Translations under genes and position numbers: made by a program | Notes under the pieces: model-generated | Database searches by the model: none | What the model was told of the DNA's origin: nothing | The model's input: the letters and a program-made list of their open reading frames with translations, nothing else | Source of the DNA: Mermis nigrescens | Taxonomy: Eukaryota; Nematoda; Enoplea; Mermithida; Mermithidae | Assembly (NCBI GenBank): GCA_036768485.1 | Contig: JAVLUZ010000572.1 | Coordinates: forward strand, 372,001-436,000 | Direction of reading: 5' to 3' | DNA length: 64,000 bases | Shown: in pieces, positions 43,784 to 54,841 of the stretch | How the letters are laid out: the number at the start of each line of letters is the position of its first letter | How positions within the stretch are numbered: position 1 is the first letter of the stretch

Positions 43784-44763
43784 AATATGGTTATATCACC
43801 GATTCCCCTAAAAATATTTTTTTCTGATAGATTCGAGGACGCTGAGTCCAGAAAAAAAGCGTTTAGGGGGCAGACGAATATTTGTGGAGATAGAGCCCTT
43901 CAAACTTGCAAAAAACGTAATTATTTCAATGTTCTTAGGGGTCTATCTCTTCAAATATTCGTCAGCCCCCAGAACGGTTTTGTTTTCTGGACTCAGCGTC
44001 CTCAAATCTATCAGAATAAAGTATTTCTAGGAGAATCGGTGACAAAAAAAATTTTTGAAAAAAAATTATGCAGAACCCCCATTTTTAATATATCTACATT
44101 ACAGCTCTGACGTTAAAAAAGCCGAAGCAGGTTGTACTCGATTTATCACGGTTATTGTTTTGGACTTGCCGTGCATATCAAATTGGTGCCAGCTGATGGT
44201 CTAAGCCTAAGGCACAATTGGGGAAAAAATTGTCTCAGGCTTAGACCATCAGCTGGCACCAATGTGAATTCACTTTCTAAGCCTAAGCCTAAAATGTTCG
44301 TATAAGCAAGCTGGTGAGTTGTGGGCAAGTACCTATTTGCCGAAAATTTAGCTGGCATGGATCTAATCACCGAATTTTATCTGATATGGTTTTTTCTCAA
44401 TTTTCCCAAAAACAGTGTTTTTACGCTTTTTTAACCTCAGAACTTCAATGTAGATATGTTAAAAATGGGGGCTTTTTCATAATTTTTTCGAAAATATTTT
44501 TTGTCACCGAATCTCCTAAAAATATTTTTTCTGATAGATTTGAGGACGCTGAGTCCAGAAAACAAAACCGTTCTGGGAACTGACGAGTATTTGTGGAGAT
44601 AGAGCCCTAAGAACATTGAAATAATCACGTTTTCTGCAAGTTTGAAGGGCTCTATCTCCACAAATATTCGTCAGCCCCCTAAACGCTTTTTTTCTGGACT
44701 CAGCGTCCTCGAATCTATCAGAAAAAAGTATTTTCAGGAGAATCGGTGATATAACCATATAGG
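43784..44763. repeat. Large foldback: palindrome of palindromes
   Basis: The arms, about 43784-44110 and 44438-44763, are reverse complements of each other with few differences over about 330 bp. Each arm is itself folded: 'GAGGACGCTGAGTCCAGAAA' near 43828 returns inverted as 'TCTGGACTCAGCGTCCTC' near 43993. The loop between the arms contains a third palindrome at 44182-44264. No protein coding. Confidence 0.88.
44182..44264. repeat. Perfect hairpin in the foldback centre
   Basis: TTGGTGCCAGCTGATGGTCT then AAGCCTAAGG pairs with the inverse near 44235-44264 (AGACCATCAGCTGGCACCAA). A divergent relative lies at about 52944-53055. Confidence 0.85.
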
Positions 44764-45325
44764 AGAAAGAAAATTTTATTACTAATACCAACTGTTAAAA
44801 TACAAAATGACAAGATATATAATAAATGCAATTACGAATTAGTAAAGGGACATGCGAGTCAATGGAATGACAAGTTTTACGCACGCCCCACAAGATATCT
44901 AGATAAATCAAAGTTTACTAATCTAGATTTAAATATGTTTAGGTTAGGGGAAGAAACAATGAAGTCAGGAAGATCGTTCCAAACTGCGATGTATTTGTAA
45001 AAGAAATCAAACTTTTCTAAATTAGAATGTACAATAGGTATAACTAATTTAAATCTATTAATGCTACGGGTAATATTATGATTAAATACAAAAAAATCAT
45101 CAGCTTCCATCATGATTTATGACAAATATTTTGATACATCATACACAGACAAATCTGCAAGCGTCTTAATTCAAGTCTGCACAATTTAAGTTGTGTTAAA
45201 CGATCCTCGTACATAAGAAAGAATATTATTATAACCAAAAATATATTTGGTGAATCTACGTTGAACAGCTTCCAGTCGATCTATATCCCTAAGATAAGAG
45301 GGGTTCCATACACTGCAACAGTACT

Positions 45326-45871
45326 CTAATAAAGGTCTAACATAACAACTATAAGCTTTAACAAGGTTACCTTTATCACGCGAAAAAATGATTTGCGTAT
45401 TAAAATACATCTAGAGAAAGCTTTTTTAATCAAAGAATTACAATGTTCCTTAAATTTTAAATTTCGAGGAATCAAAACTCCTAAATCACGGACAAACAGA
45501 TCACTAGAAATAATTTCCATATTTAGTCTATAAACAACTTTTTGATTATTATTACCCAAATATAGAACTTGACTTTTGGTTCGAGAAATAGGTAAATCCC
45601 ATGTAATTGCCCAGTCAATAATCTTATCTAAATCAGACTGTAATAATTTACAGTTACGACTAATATTGAAAATTTTGATATCATCAGCGAACATATAAAC
45701 CGTACTATAAATATTATCACATATATCATTTATAAAAATCGAAAAGAGCGTAGGTCCAAGGACACTTCCTTGGACGACACCGCTGGTAACAGGCACATAA
45801 TCTGAAAAAGACTGATTAACGCGAACACATTGGGAACGATTAAACAAATAGGCCTTTAGGCATGCATACAA
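45326..45871 (-). pseudogene. LINE reverse transcriptase fragment
   Basis: 181 residues spanning the last reverse-transcriptase motifs. 'TSGVVQGSVLGPTLFSIF' precedes 'MFADDIKIFN', in which the A-D-D is the catalytic aspartate pair. This is followed by 'LGVLIPRNLKFKEHCN', typical of the post-RT region of CR1/Jockey elements. The frame ends where it shifts into the next fragment (45186-45410). The protein is not intact. Confidence 0.92.
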
Positions 45872-47317
45872 ATTACCGTTTATTCCATATCCGTTTAACT
45901 TAATAAGAAGTTTTTCAATATTTACTTTATCAAAGGCTTTAGAGAAATCTAAATATATTATATCAACAGTTTCTTTTTTTAGCTAACGACTGAATCCATG
46001 AAAATTTAAACTTTAACAATTGTGTTTCACAAGATTTATTCTTTTGAAAACCAAATTGAAAAGGAGATATTAGTTTATTAACCTTAAGAAAGTCTAACAA
46101 TTGACTATTAATAATTCTTTCCATAATTTTGGCAATAGAACAACAAAGAGAAACGGGCCTAGTAATTATCCACTAATGCTGGATCCCCCTTTTTTTTAAA
46201 TTGGAATAACATGTGCCATGCTCCAAAGCTCGGGAATATTTCCAGACAGAAAAGATACAGTGAAAATACTAACTAACGGCTTTATCATTTGAAACGACAA
46301 TTTTTTAATAAAAAGATTACATATGCCATCAGGGCCAACTGCAATTGACTTATTTAGATGGTTAATGACTTCCAATATATACGCGATCCTCACTAAAAAT
46401 AACGTCAGAAAGCGAAAAATCACAGCGCTTCTGAAAAAGAAAATTCGCGTTAGTAATGTCACTAGAAAACACAGAAGCGAAATAATCATAAAAAATGTTA
46501 GCCTTGCGTAATGAATCGGTTATAACATTATTATCAGAAAATGTTAGAGGAGGAATTTCATTGCGACTTTTTAACCTATTATTTACAAAAGTATAGAAAG
46601 CTTTAGGATTATTATTCTTAAGCAATTTGTTTTCTTGAGAAGAGAAATGATTATGAATAGTTCTACGTAGAGTTTTACAATGATTTCGATATTTAACTTT
46701 AGTTCCTGGAGTTTTACACCTTTTATACTTATCCCATAGAGAACGTTTTTTAAGAAATAATTTATGTAAGCTTTTAGGGTATTTAAATTTTGATTTAGCC
46801 CTAAAAGTAGGTACAAAACTAAAAATAAGAGGATTTAATATACTCAAAAAAACATTATACATGTCATTAACTGTTGAGCATGTAGAAAAAATGTCAGGCC
46901 AAGAAACAGAGGATAAAAAAGTAGCTATACTATCGTAGTCCGCTTTATTGAAATTTAAGCAAGGTTTATCTCCATCTTGAAAAAAGTTATACTTAAAATT
47001 TCAAAAGAAATCGAATTATGGTCGCTTGTTGAAGAAGGAGGAAGAACCTGGACATTAAAAAGGTTATATGCAGCAAATACTACATCAATCAAAGTATTAT
47101 CGTGGGTATTTTCTTTGACTAACTGTTGCAGACCACTAGCTGATAAGTAATCAAAAAATAATTCGTTTAATGGATTAAATGTAAAAGTAACCAATCAATT
47201 TTAAGCAAATTTAGATCACCTACTATAATAACGGGATGACAACTATTAGTAGCCCATTCAATTAAATTACAATATCCGAAGTGCAGTATAAAAATCATAC
47301 TGAGGAGATCTATAAAC

Positions 47318-47629
47318 TTACAAACATCTAATAACATCTCTACCTTTTAAAATTTCAACTACTAAAGTATCAGACACAAACAGAGAAGCAGGAACTTTAA
47401 CGCATCGAGCATAAAGATAAGGTTTAGTAAGAATTAAAACTCCACCTCCCCGCTTATTCTTACGATCTGATCTGAGAATAAGATAATTTTTTAACAGACA
47501 TAATAGACTGTCGGAAATAAGTTCATTTAGCCAGGTTTCACAAAAAAATAATATATCGAATTTTGCAGTATTTAAGAGAAAGTGAAGTTCCCCTAACTTA
47601 TTAACAATACTACGAGAATTACATAGCAA
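47318..47629 (-). pseudogene. LINE endonuclease fragment
   Basis: 103 residues of the N-terminal half of an apurinic-type endonuclease: 'NSRSIVNKLGELHFLL', then 'CETWLNE' with the metal-binding Glu, and 'DRKNKRGGGVLILTK'. The frame is lost downstream. Confidence 0.88.
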
Positions 47630-47689
47630 ACATTTGATATTAACAAAATAACGGGGCGAATTTACCTAAATATTATATAAGAAACTTTA

Positions 47690-47945
47690 GCCCTGATTTT
47701 ATCATTGGCCTGATTGATTATCCGGATTTTACCCAATTTGTACGATCCCGACCAGTCCGACCCTACATATCTAATACATTGTCTTGATTTTGTCATTGTC
47801 CTGATTTTACCAAATTTATCATGTCCTGCCCGGCCAGTCCGACCCTACATATCTAATACATTGTCCTGATCTTTTCATTGTCCTGATTGATTGTCCGGAT
47901 TTTACCCATTTGTCCTGTGAGTCCGGTTCCGGATTTTACCCACAC
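47690..47945. repeat. Repeats of a TTGTCCTGATT unit, right block
   Basis: Several imperfect copies of a unit made of 'ATTGTCCTGATT', 'GTCCGGATTTTACCC', 'CCAGTCCGACCC' and 'TACATATCTAATAC'. Same units as 43667-43775. Confidence 0.75.
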
Positions 47946-48064
47946 CCTAATTTTTTGGTACTTGTTCACTTTAACCCCTATCAAATTTTTTCTATCTTTT
48001 TTAACATTAGGGTATATACAGGGTGAATTTTTTCCATCTTTTTTTAACACCAGGGTTCTCACAC

Positions 48065-48170
48065 GAGCTTTCCCGAGACATAAAATAACTTACAGGTGAC
48101 AGGTTTTGACCCTCCGACCTATCGCTCTACAGCACAACACCTTACCAATCGGCTAAGCCACCTTCTCATA
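48065..48170 (-). repeat. tRNA-like sequence (SINE head or pseudogene)
   Basis: The minus strand has an A box-like 'TGGCTTAGCCGATTGGTAAG' and a B box-like 'GGGTCAAAACC' at tRNA spacing. The B box departs from GGTTCGAATCC, so a working tRNA is unlikely. Confidence 0.55.
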
Positions 48171-48202
48171 GAAATAAAAACGAAGTAATGAGGGAATGGT
48201 AC

Positions 48203-48290
48203 TTAGCATCTATACATCGACCTTAGCATCTATACATCGACCTAAGCATCTATACATCGACCTAAGCATCTATACATTGACCTAAGCGGG
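48203..48290 (+). repeat. 20-bp tandem repeat, four full copies
   Basis: The unit CTTAGCATCTATACATCGAC recurs with T/A and C/T variants, then decays into 'CCTAAGCGGGAGCGACC'. Confidence 0.9.
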
Positions 48291-49214
48291 AGCGACCTCG
48301 ACCTAAGCAGCTTAAAACACCTTTTCAGATATACTAAGCCTAAGCCTAAGTATATTGGAAGCAAAAACTTACATTTGCCTATATCTTATCAAGTAAATTA
48401 TTGCAAAAGTTGATTATGAATCTGAAAAAATGAAGAAAAAATGAATAAATGAAAAAACCTGAAGAAAATCTAGGATTATATCATATGATAGTTAAATCAT
48501 AATGCTGTAATGCTGTACATACCTAATGTTAAAAGATAGAAAAATTCGATAGGGGTTAAAGTGAACAAGTGCCAATTTTCTTAAACATCGAAGCAGGAAT
48601 TTCCGCTTTCATCAGACATTAAACAACTCGAATTTCGAATCAAGAAGGCAGGAAACTACAAGCAATGTAAATAAATGTTAGTTATTTAACTCGGCACTAC
48701 TCTTGTACTACCAACTCCTCGATTTTTAGAAAAAATTGCTTTCTAGGTGTTTTTGGTCACAAAGCATCTAAAAGTGCACAAATTTAAAACTCATTCAGTG
48801 AAAAATCTCAAATGCAGAAAAAGGAATATCAAAGAAGTCATGAAAAGAAGCGATTCAAAACAGGCCCGGTCTTAGGCATTTGGGGGCCCTGTGCGGGTAT
48901 CAGAGCCCTGCGCGGGCCGAAATTTTTTGATCCACCCCGCCCCGCTAAGAAAGAAATAAAGCCCGCCCCGCAGCTCCTTAGACCCGCCCCGCCCCGCCAG
49001 TAATGTTACAAAAATTAGGCCCGCCCCGCCCCGCAAAATTTTTTAATATACTCTATGTATCCATTTCAGGTCGAAAAGGAGCCAGAACAGAGGCGTAGCC
49101 AGGATTTTTGGTTCAGGGGGCATAAACAAAAATTTTTTAAGACTACTTTTGCATTGAATGCCAGTAACGTTATGTATAGTAAAACTGAGTTTTCCGACCT
49201 TTAGTAGTGTAGCC

Positions 49215-49657
49215 CAGTGTTTTTTGTGCACAAAGTCCGTTTGTACATGCAATGGTCCCCAAAAGTCTTTGTACATTTTGTAGACACAAATTTTTGAATA
49301 CTATAATATGGTACGGTAGCGATTTTAGGGTGGTAAAAACAGCTGCTTGACTTTTGGTAATGTATTTTAGCTAATTTCTGGGTCTCCAAGGGCAAAAATC
49401 ACTAATAATCGTCTTAAAACGGCGCGAAGTGCCGGAAATTTTGACATTTTTCCTTTTGAAATGCAATTTCTGCCAGTATAAAGATATATAGAACACACGA
49501 TTACTCATTTCGGCGCGAAGCGCAAAAATTTTTACGAATTTTAGACCTTTTTTGCAATTTTTGTCTTCCCAAAAATCTTTGTATATACCTGTACAAAGAC
49601 GGTCCCGAAAAGTCTTTGTACATCGGGAAAAATCTTTGCCGAATATAAAAAACACTG
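49215..49657 (+). mobile_element. Family A hAT-type MITE, copy 7
   Basis: Ends CAGTGTTTTTTGTGCAC and AAAAAACACTG; flanking GTGTAGCC and ATGTAACC match at 6 of 8. It contains two hairpin relatives (GGCGCGAAGTGCC, GGCGCGAAGCGC). Confidence 0.88.
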
Positions 49658-51060
49658 ATGTAACCTAGCTAAGTTATGGGTTTCTGACGATCGAAAAATA
49701 CAAAAAGTGTAAAGCGGCTCGAAGTGCCGAAAATTTTTGGAATTTCTACCGTTTTCATGTAGAATTTACGGCCTTCTATTGACAAACATTTCGGAGATTA
49801 TAAGTGGCGCAAAGTGCCGAGAAATTTAGTCATTTTTCACCGCCCTCAACATTTTGTAGCTCGGTGAATGATAATAGTCTGACAGAGCAGAAAATTATCA
49901 CATTTGTACAAAACAATTTTGACAGTTCAAGCTTCTAGCAAGAACACTGCGAATTACTAACTTTGTCTGAAGATATTTTGAGTGATTCAGGCTTTTAAGC
50001 GCAATACTGGAGCTTTACAAAAAGAAAGAACAGTAATTGGCGGCGCTATGCGCCGCAAAATTTTGACGCGCGAAACGGCGGAAATTTTTAGAAATTCTCA
50101 ACTCTTTCACCTGGCTTGTTCTCCCTAAAATCTCGTTGCACATGTACAACGAGATTTTACGGTTGCGGGGGTCTGGAATGACGCGCTCAAGCGTTTCCAC
50201 CGGTTCCGGGGCAGAGTCCCGGTAAATTTTGTAAAAAAAGCATTTTAATGTTAAATAGTAACGTTAAAATTTTCGCAAAATCGGCCAAATCTCGGTTCTG
50301 AATCAAGCAAGCCCAAAAACACTTGAAATTGATGAACTTCTACATTGCACAAAACTTCTGAGCTGAAATGCGTTTTTTGACCTCTGTTAATTGCATACCT
50401 AGCGCAGCAATGAATCGCAGCCAATAAGATATAGAAAAATGCATCAATGAAAATTTTGTTCTTACCGTTTTCAGGTCCATTCGTGGCCTTTTTATAAACA
50501 AGATGCAGTTCAGAAAACAGGAAATGCGCAAAAACATAAGAAAATTTGGCCATTCCTTTCATTTAAAATAGGATTATGTGTCCTTGTAGAAAAGACAAAG
50601 ACATCAAAGAATAGACAAACTGGTACTTAATCATTTTCCACTTTTACTCATATTATGCTCAACAAGCATGCGAAGTTTCAATCAACGAACAAATAGTGCA
50701 TTAAATTACTAAAGTGATGTGAAGTGCTGGATTATTTAAGCTGATTCAAGCTTTTTAATTCATTAGATCTATATAACAATAAATAATAATGACTCGGCGC
50801 GAAGCGCCGGAAAATTTTGACGTTTTTGCCTTTTCGAACTCAGTTTTCTGGACACACATTATTGCAACAGAAAAATTAACAATATTTCTGAAAAAATTTC
50901 GGGGGGGAGGCATGTGCTTCCAATGCCCCCCTGGCTACGCCTATGAGCCAGAATGCAATAAGATAGAGAACCGGACAATGAGTGATACAAAATCTTCAAT
51001 GTAAATGAGTGCAATGCAATTTTGTAAATTGAATAAGAGATAATGTCTTACAGCAGTAAA
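49658..51060. other. Decayed repeats with hairpin motifs
   Basis: Contains GGCGCAAAGTGCC, GGCGCTATGCGCC and a perfect GGCGCGAAGCGCC at 50796-50808, plus 'CCTGGCTACGCC' G/C-rich edges. No gene. The 103-codon minus-strand frame at 50251 has no recognised domain. Confidence 0.45.
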
Positions 51061-51355
51061 CTTTATTGGAACAACAATGATGTTACTGTGGTAGGTAGGT
51101 GGGTAGGTATGTAGGTAAGCTGCAAAAGGCATAATCTTGCACTGCTGATTGCTCAAATTCTGAGGGGTCTGATGGGACGAAATCGCTAAAACTAGCACAA
51201 CAAAATCAATTTCGGCACAACAAAATCAATTTTGGGGGTCTGCTGGATCCCAGGGGACAACCCAGATCCCAATGCTCGCCATTACTCAAATCCTATAGGT
51301 GATAGTCTACCTTATGTAAGGACGTAGTGTGTTCCTATATGTAGGTATCTGCCTA

Positions 51356-51615
<260 letters not shown>

Positions 51616-51730
51616 CTTATGCATGGTAAAGCAGAATTATTTCAATAAGTATTACTTTAACAGCTCCCATGTGTTCTATTTCATTAAGTATTTATTCAAA
51701 GGATGAGCAGCAGAGCATTACTTAGAAATA

Positions 51731-52380
51731 TACAGGTGAGTCGCCATGAATAGATGACGCGCCATCACCCTAAGAATTATAATGGATGGTGCGTCGCATG
51801 CATACGTTACGCCATCATGCGCCATCATCTCTTTTTCTATTCAGCGCCATTAACCTCCATCATCCCGCTAACATGGCGATAGCGGACGGCGCAATTTAGC
51901 TATTAATAGCGCCAACAAGGAAACGACGCACGTGAATGCTGGCGCGCTTCCTTCTTGTTGGTGCTATTAATAGCTAGATTGCCGTCCGCCATCGCCATAT
52001 TAATGGGATGATGGAGGTTAATGGCGCTGAATAGAAAAAGAGATGATGGCGCATGATGGACGTAACGCGGCGCTCGCGACGCACCATCCATTATAATTCT
52101 TAGGTGATGGCGCGTCATCTTTCATGGCGACCACTGTAGTCTATTTCAGCGAAACCTTGTGCATGGAAATCAATATTCAGCCATCTAGTGAGCTGCTACA
52201 AAAGTGCTTTCCAACTTGCTTACTGTAATGAAATTTTGTACAAGAAAACATCATGTGCTTATCCATTGCTATGCAGACTATTGTACATAATTGCTGCTTC
52301 AGTTTACACCAATTTTGTAATCAATTAACACTGACTCAAGAATTTTGACTCGTGCACAAGGTTTCGTGAAACAGATTATA
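51731..52380. mobile_element. Tc1/mariner-type MITE split by a foldback
   Basis: After the foldback, 'TAGTCTATTTCAGCGAAACC' starts a copy of the 17273 MITE, ending 'TTTCGTGAAACAGATTA' before TA at 52379-52380. The TA to the left of the foldback is the matching start of the MITE. Confidence 0.8.
51733..52136. mobile_element. 404-bp foldback MITE with TA TSD
   Basis: Nearly the whole element is an imperfect palindrome. The left arm 'TCGCCATGAATAGATGACGC' returns inverted near 52105-52130, and the arms meet near 51930. Ends CAGGTGAGTCGCC and inverted CAGTGGTCGCC, with TA at 51731-51732 and 52137-52138. It landed in the first TA of a mariner-type MITE. Confidence 0.88.
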
Positions 52381-52699
52381 GTTAGGGATTAAATCTTTAT
52401 TCCAAACTGCTTGCATTATAGTGAATCACAGTTATCCTAATAATTGCAACGCGCACGTATCCTTTTGCACAACAAAAATTTAAAAAAAGGAAGGCCCGCC
52501 CCGCCCCGCTATAATTTTTAGAAAATAAAGCCTGCCCTGCCCCGCCAGCTGTGTGACCCGCCCCGCAAAAAGCCTGCACAGGCCGCGCGGGCTTGCGGGG
52601 CGGGGCGGGGCGGGCCGACCCGCCCGCGCAGGGCTCTGGCGTGTATTCCTACGTTTGGTTGACACCTACCCTTAACCATTGTACGTGTTATAAGATACA

Positions 52700-53215
52700 C
52701 CGGGTACATATTAGCACTTGGTCGCAGTTTTCCTAAGTTTTTGGATGCGCTAATGCCATCAGTGACAATTTAAAAAAGCTGCTACTGCTTGCTGGACTTG
52801 AACCGTCAACCTCTTGATTCAAAATCCGATGTCTTCACCAATTGACGAAGACCGGTTCATTTTGATATTGGATGAAGCTTTATTAACGACTTTTGTATTA
52901 ACACTGACCACGGATAATTCTGGCATTGCTTGAGAGTTCAGATGGGTGCCAGACATGGGCTAAGCCTAAGGCAAAATGGGTGAAAATTGCTCTGCTCGCT
53001 GATGCTACATTTTCGCCATTTATCTCAGGTGTAGCCCACGCACTGGCACCAATGTGAATGCACATACTAGGCGTCGGAATTTGAATCAACAGTTTCGTGG
53101 TTTGAGTCCAGTAAGCAGCAGCAGCTTTCTAAAAATGTCACCAATGGAATTAGCGCATCCGAAAACCTAGGAAAACTGCGACCAAGCGCTACTATGTACT
53201 TTGGTGTATCATATA
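52700..53215. repeat. Inverted repeat built from SINE tails
   Basis: 'TTGGTCGCAGTTTTCCTAAG' to 'CTGCTACTGCTTGCTGGAC' (about 52719-52800) returns inverted at about 53100-53200 ('GAAAACTGCGACCAAGCGC'). In between lies the 52944-53055 hairpin with 'GGTGCCAGACATGGG' and 'CACTGGCACC'. The whole is a foldback. Confidence 0.75.
52780..52870 (-). repeat. tRNA-Gln-derived SINE head
   Basis: On the minus strand 'CTTCGTCAATTGGTGAAGAC' (A box region), a TTTTGAATC anticodon loop with TTG, and 'GACGGTTCAAGTCC' (B box) resemble tRNA-Gln. An inverted partial copy of the neighbouring tail lies at 53085-53200. Confidence 0.6.
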
Positions 53216-53523
53216 ACACATACAATCAGGCCCGTATCCAGGATCCGGCCAAGGGGGGAGGCGGACCCAGCATAAAATGGTCTATATCTCAAGAACTTCG
53301 CCACGATAGCTCGCAAAAACCGCATTTTTCGACGTCTCTCGTTATGCGCTATCTATTAGCATCAATAAAATCGAACTTTTTGAAAAAAATTTTTTTGCTC
53401 AAAAATCTGTATGAAAATTGTCAATTTATGGCCACGTTTGAGCCAAAATGATGGTAAATAGTCCATATCCAGTGCGAAGCGCCGAAAATTTGAAGATTTT
53501 ATGGCAAAGACGTTCGATTTTTC

Positions 53524-54210
53524 CCAGGGATGGAAAAAACCCAGATTTGAAAATTTCGAATTTTGGGTTTTTGGGTTTTTTTTGGGTTTTTGGGTTTTTT
53601 TGGGGTTTTTGGGTTTTTAAGGGTTTTTATGTTTTTTTAATAAAAATTCTAGCTCGAGCTATAGATAGTAGCTGAGAATACTTCAAACAGCTTCAAGACA
53701 CAAAACAAAACAAGTAAACAACAACTTTATTCAGCTAATACACAAAATTCAACAACAAAATTGGTCATTCACAAGCACAATCCATGCTGTGTGAACAGAA
53801 TGAAAAATTGGGCAGAGCAATTTTTAAATGAATAAAATTGAAATTTCTTCATAAATTCTGCTCTGCTTCAAGAAAAAAAATCAAAAAAATTTGCCATATT
53901 AGTAGAAAACTCCATGCCACATTGCCACATACCTAGCCTTTATTGGGCGGCTTTTCTCATTTGAAAAGTATATACTATAGGAGAAAAACAGCAACAGGAA
54001 GGAGAGGGTGAGAATGGATGGACACTTAACCTCGTGCATTGCAAGCAATTGTAAAAGGATAAACCATGATACAAAAAACATTGCCAATACACAGTATTTA
54101 ATTCCATTACAAATAAATTCTTAACCTGTGGATAAAGAACCCAAAAAACCCAAAACCCAACGATTTCTTGCACCCAAAAACCCAGCCTTGCCAACCCTGA
54201 TCCATCTTTC
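53524..54210. mobile_element. Probable hAT-like element with GGGTTTTT repeats
   Basis: Left 'CAGGGATGGAAAAAACCCAG' and inverted right 'CAGGGTTGGCAAGGCTGGG' enclose runs of TTTTTGGGTTTTT on the left and their inverse on the right. This matches the style of 42545-43655. A convincing TSD was not found. Confidence 0.6.
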
Positions 54211-54841
54211 CATGCATTATCTTACCTTTCAAAATTATTTTTCACGGCCAAGGAGGAGGATGGCCGCCCCTTCTCAAATACGGCCCTGCATACAGTGGTT
54301 AAGGGTGGGTGTCAACCAAACGTAGGAATACCCCCTGTGCGAGGTACCTTTTGGGGGCCCTGTGCGAGCGAGGTACCTTTCCTTTTTGGTATTTATTGGA
54401 AGCATTTGTATAGTGCATGTGGCGGGGCCCCTTCAGCGCCCTGTGCGGCCGCACGCTCCGCACATGCCTAAGACCGGGCCTGATTCAAAATAAACTCAAA
54501 ACTAAAATAAAAACCTGTCTTGAGCAGTGTTGCCAGGTCCCAAAATTCAGATTCTCCTGCACAAGAGGTAAAATTGTGGAAAAATTCTCCTGAAATTCTC
54601 CTGAAAATATTTTGATTCTCCTGAAAATTCTCCTGGCTCATATTTTGCAGGAGAGGTTGTACAGCAGATCTACAATTGTATGCACACATGCAAATCAAGC
54701 ATGCTCAGGCCAATTTACCTTGGTTCACCCAACTATTTTATTCTGATCTCTTGCCTGTTAATCCTAAGGACACTCAAGGCTAAATAATGAACATTAATTC
54801 TCTCACAAAAAGCTCATGGAGGCATATCTGCATTATACATT

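Larger units (their letters stand above)
44765..47660 (-). mobile_element. LINE (CR1/Jockey-like), degraded copy on the minus strand
   Basis: An ORF2 remnant in broken frames: endonuclease part near 47629-47318 ('FDILFFCETWLNE'), 'TSDHNSISFEI' near 47040, reverse transcriptase part at 45871-45326 ('QGSVLGPTLFSIFINDI', 'FADDIKIF'), and a C-terminal part to 44877. It is 5'-truncated near 47660. The 3' end abuts the foldback, after AATAAAATTTTCTTTCTCC on the minus strand. Confidence 0.92.
47949..48578. mobile_element. Foldback element with about 50-bp inverted ends
   Basis: TACTTGTTCACTTTAACCCC and the following 'TATCAAATTTTTTCTATC' on the left return inverted at 48530-48575 ('GATAGGGGTTAAAGTGAAC'). 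Inside are a tRNA-like sequence and a 20-bp tandem repeat. The TSD was not resolved. Confidence 0.75.

Noticed and set aside
28215..48170. Functional tRNA genes at 28215-28325 and 48065-48170
   Set aside because: A and B boxes are present, but the stems do not pair or the B box is mutated; treated as tRNA-derived repeats.
48203..48290. A CRISPR array, suggested by regularly spaced short repeats
   Set aside because: The 20-bp units are directly tandem without unique spacers, and the genome is eukaryotic.
48338..48362. Telomere-like CCTAAG units (CTAAGCCTAAGCCTAAG), also near 44215 and 44280
   Set aside because: Only two or three units each, inside foldback elements; not a telomeric array and not the TTAGG repeat usual for insects.
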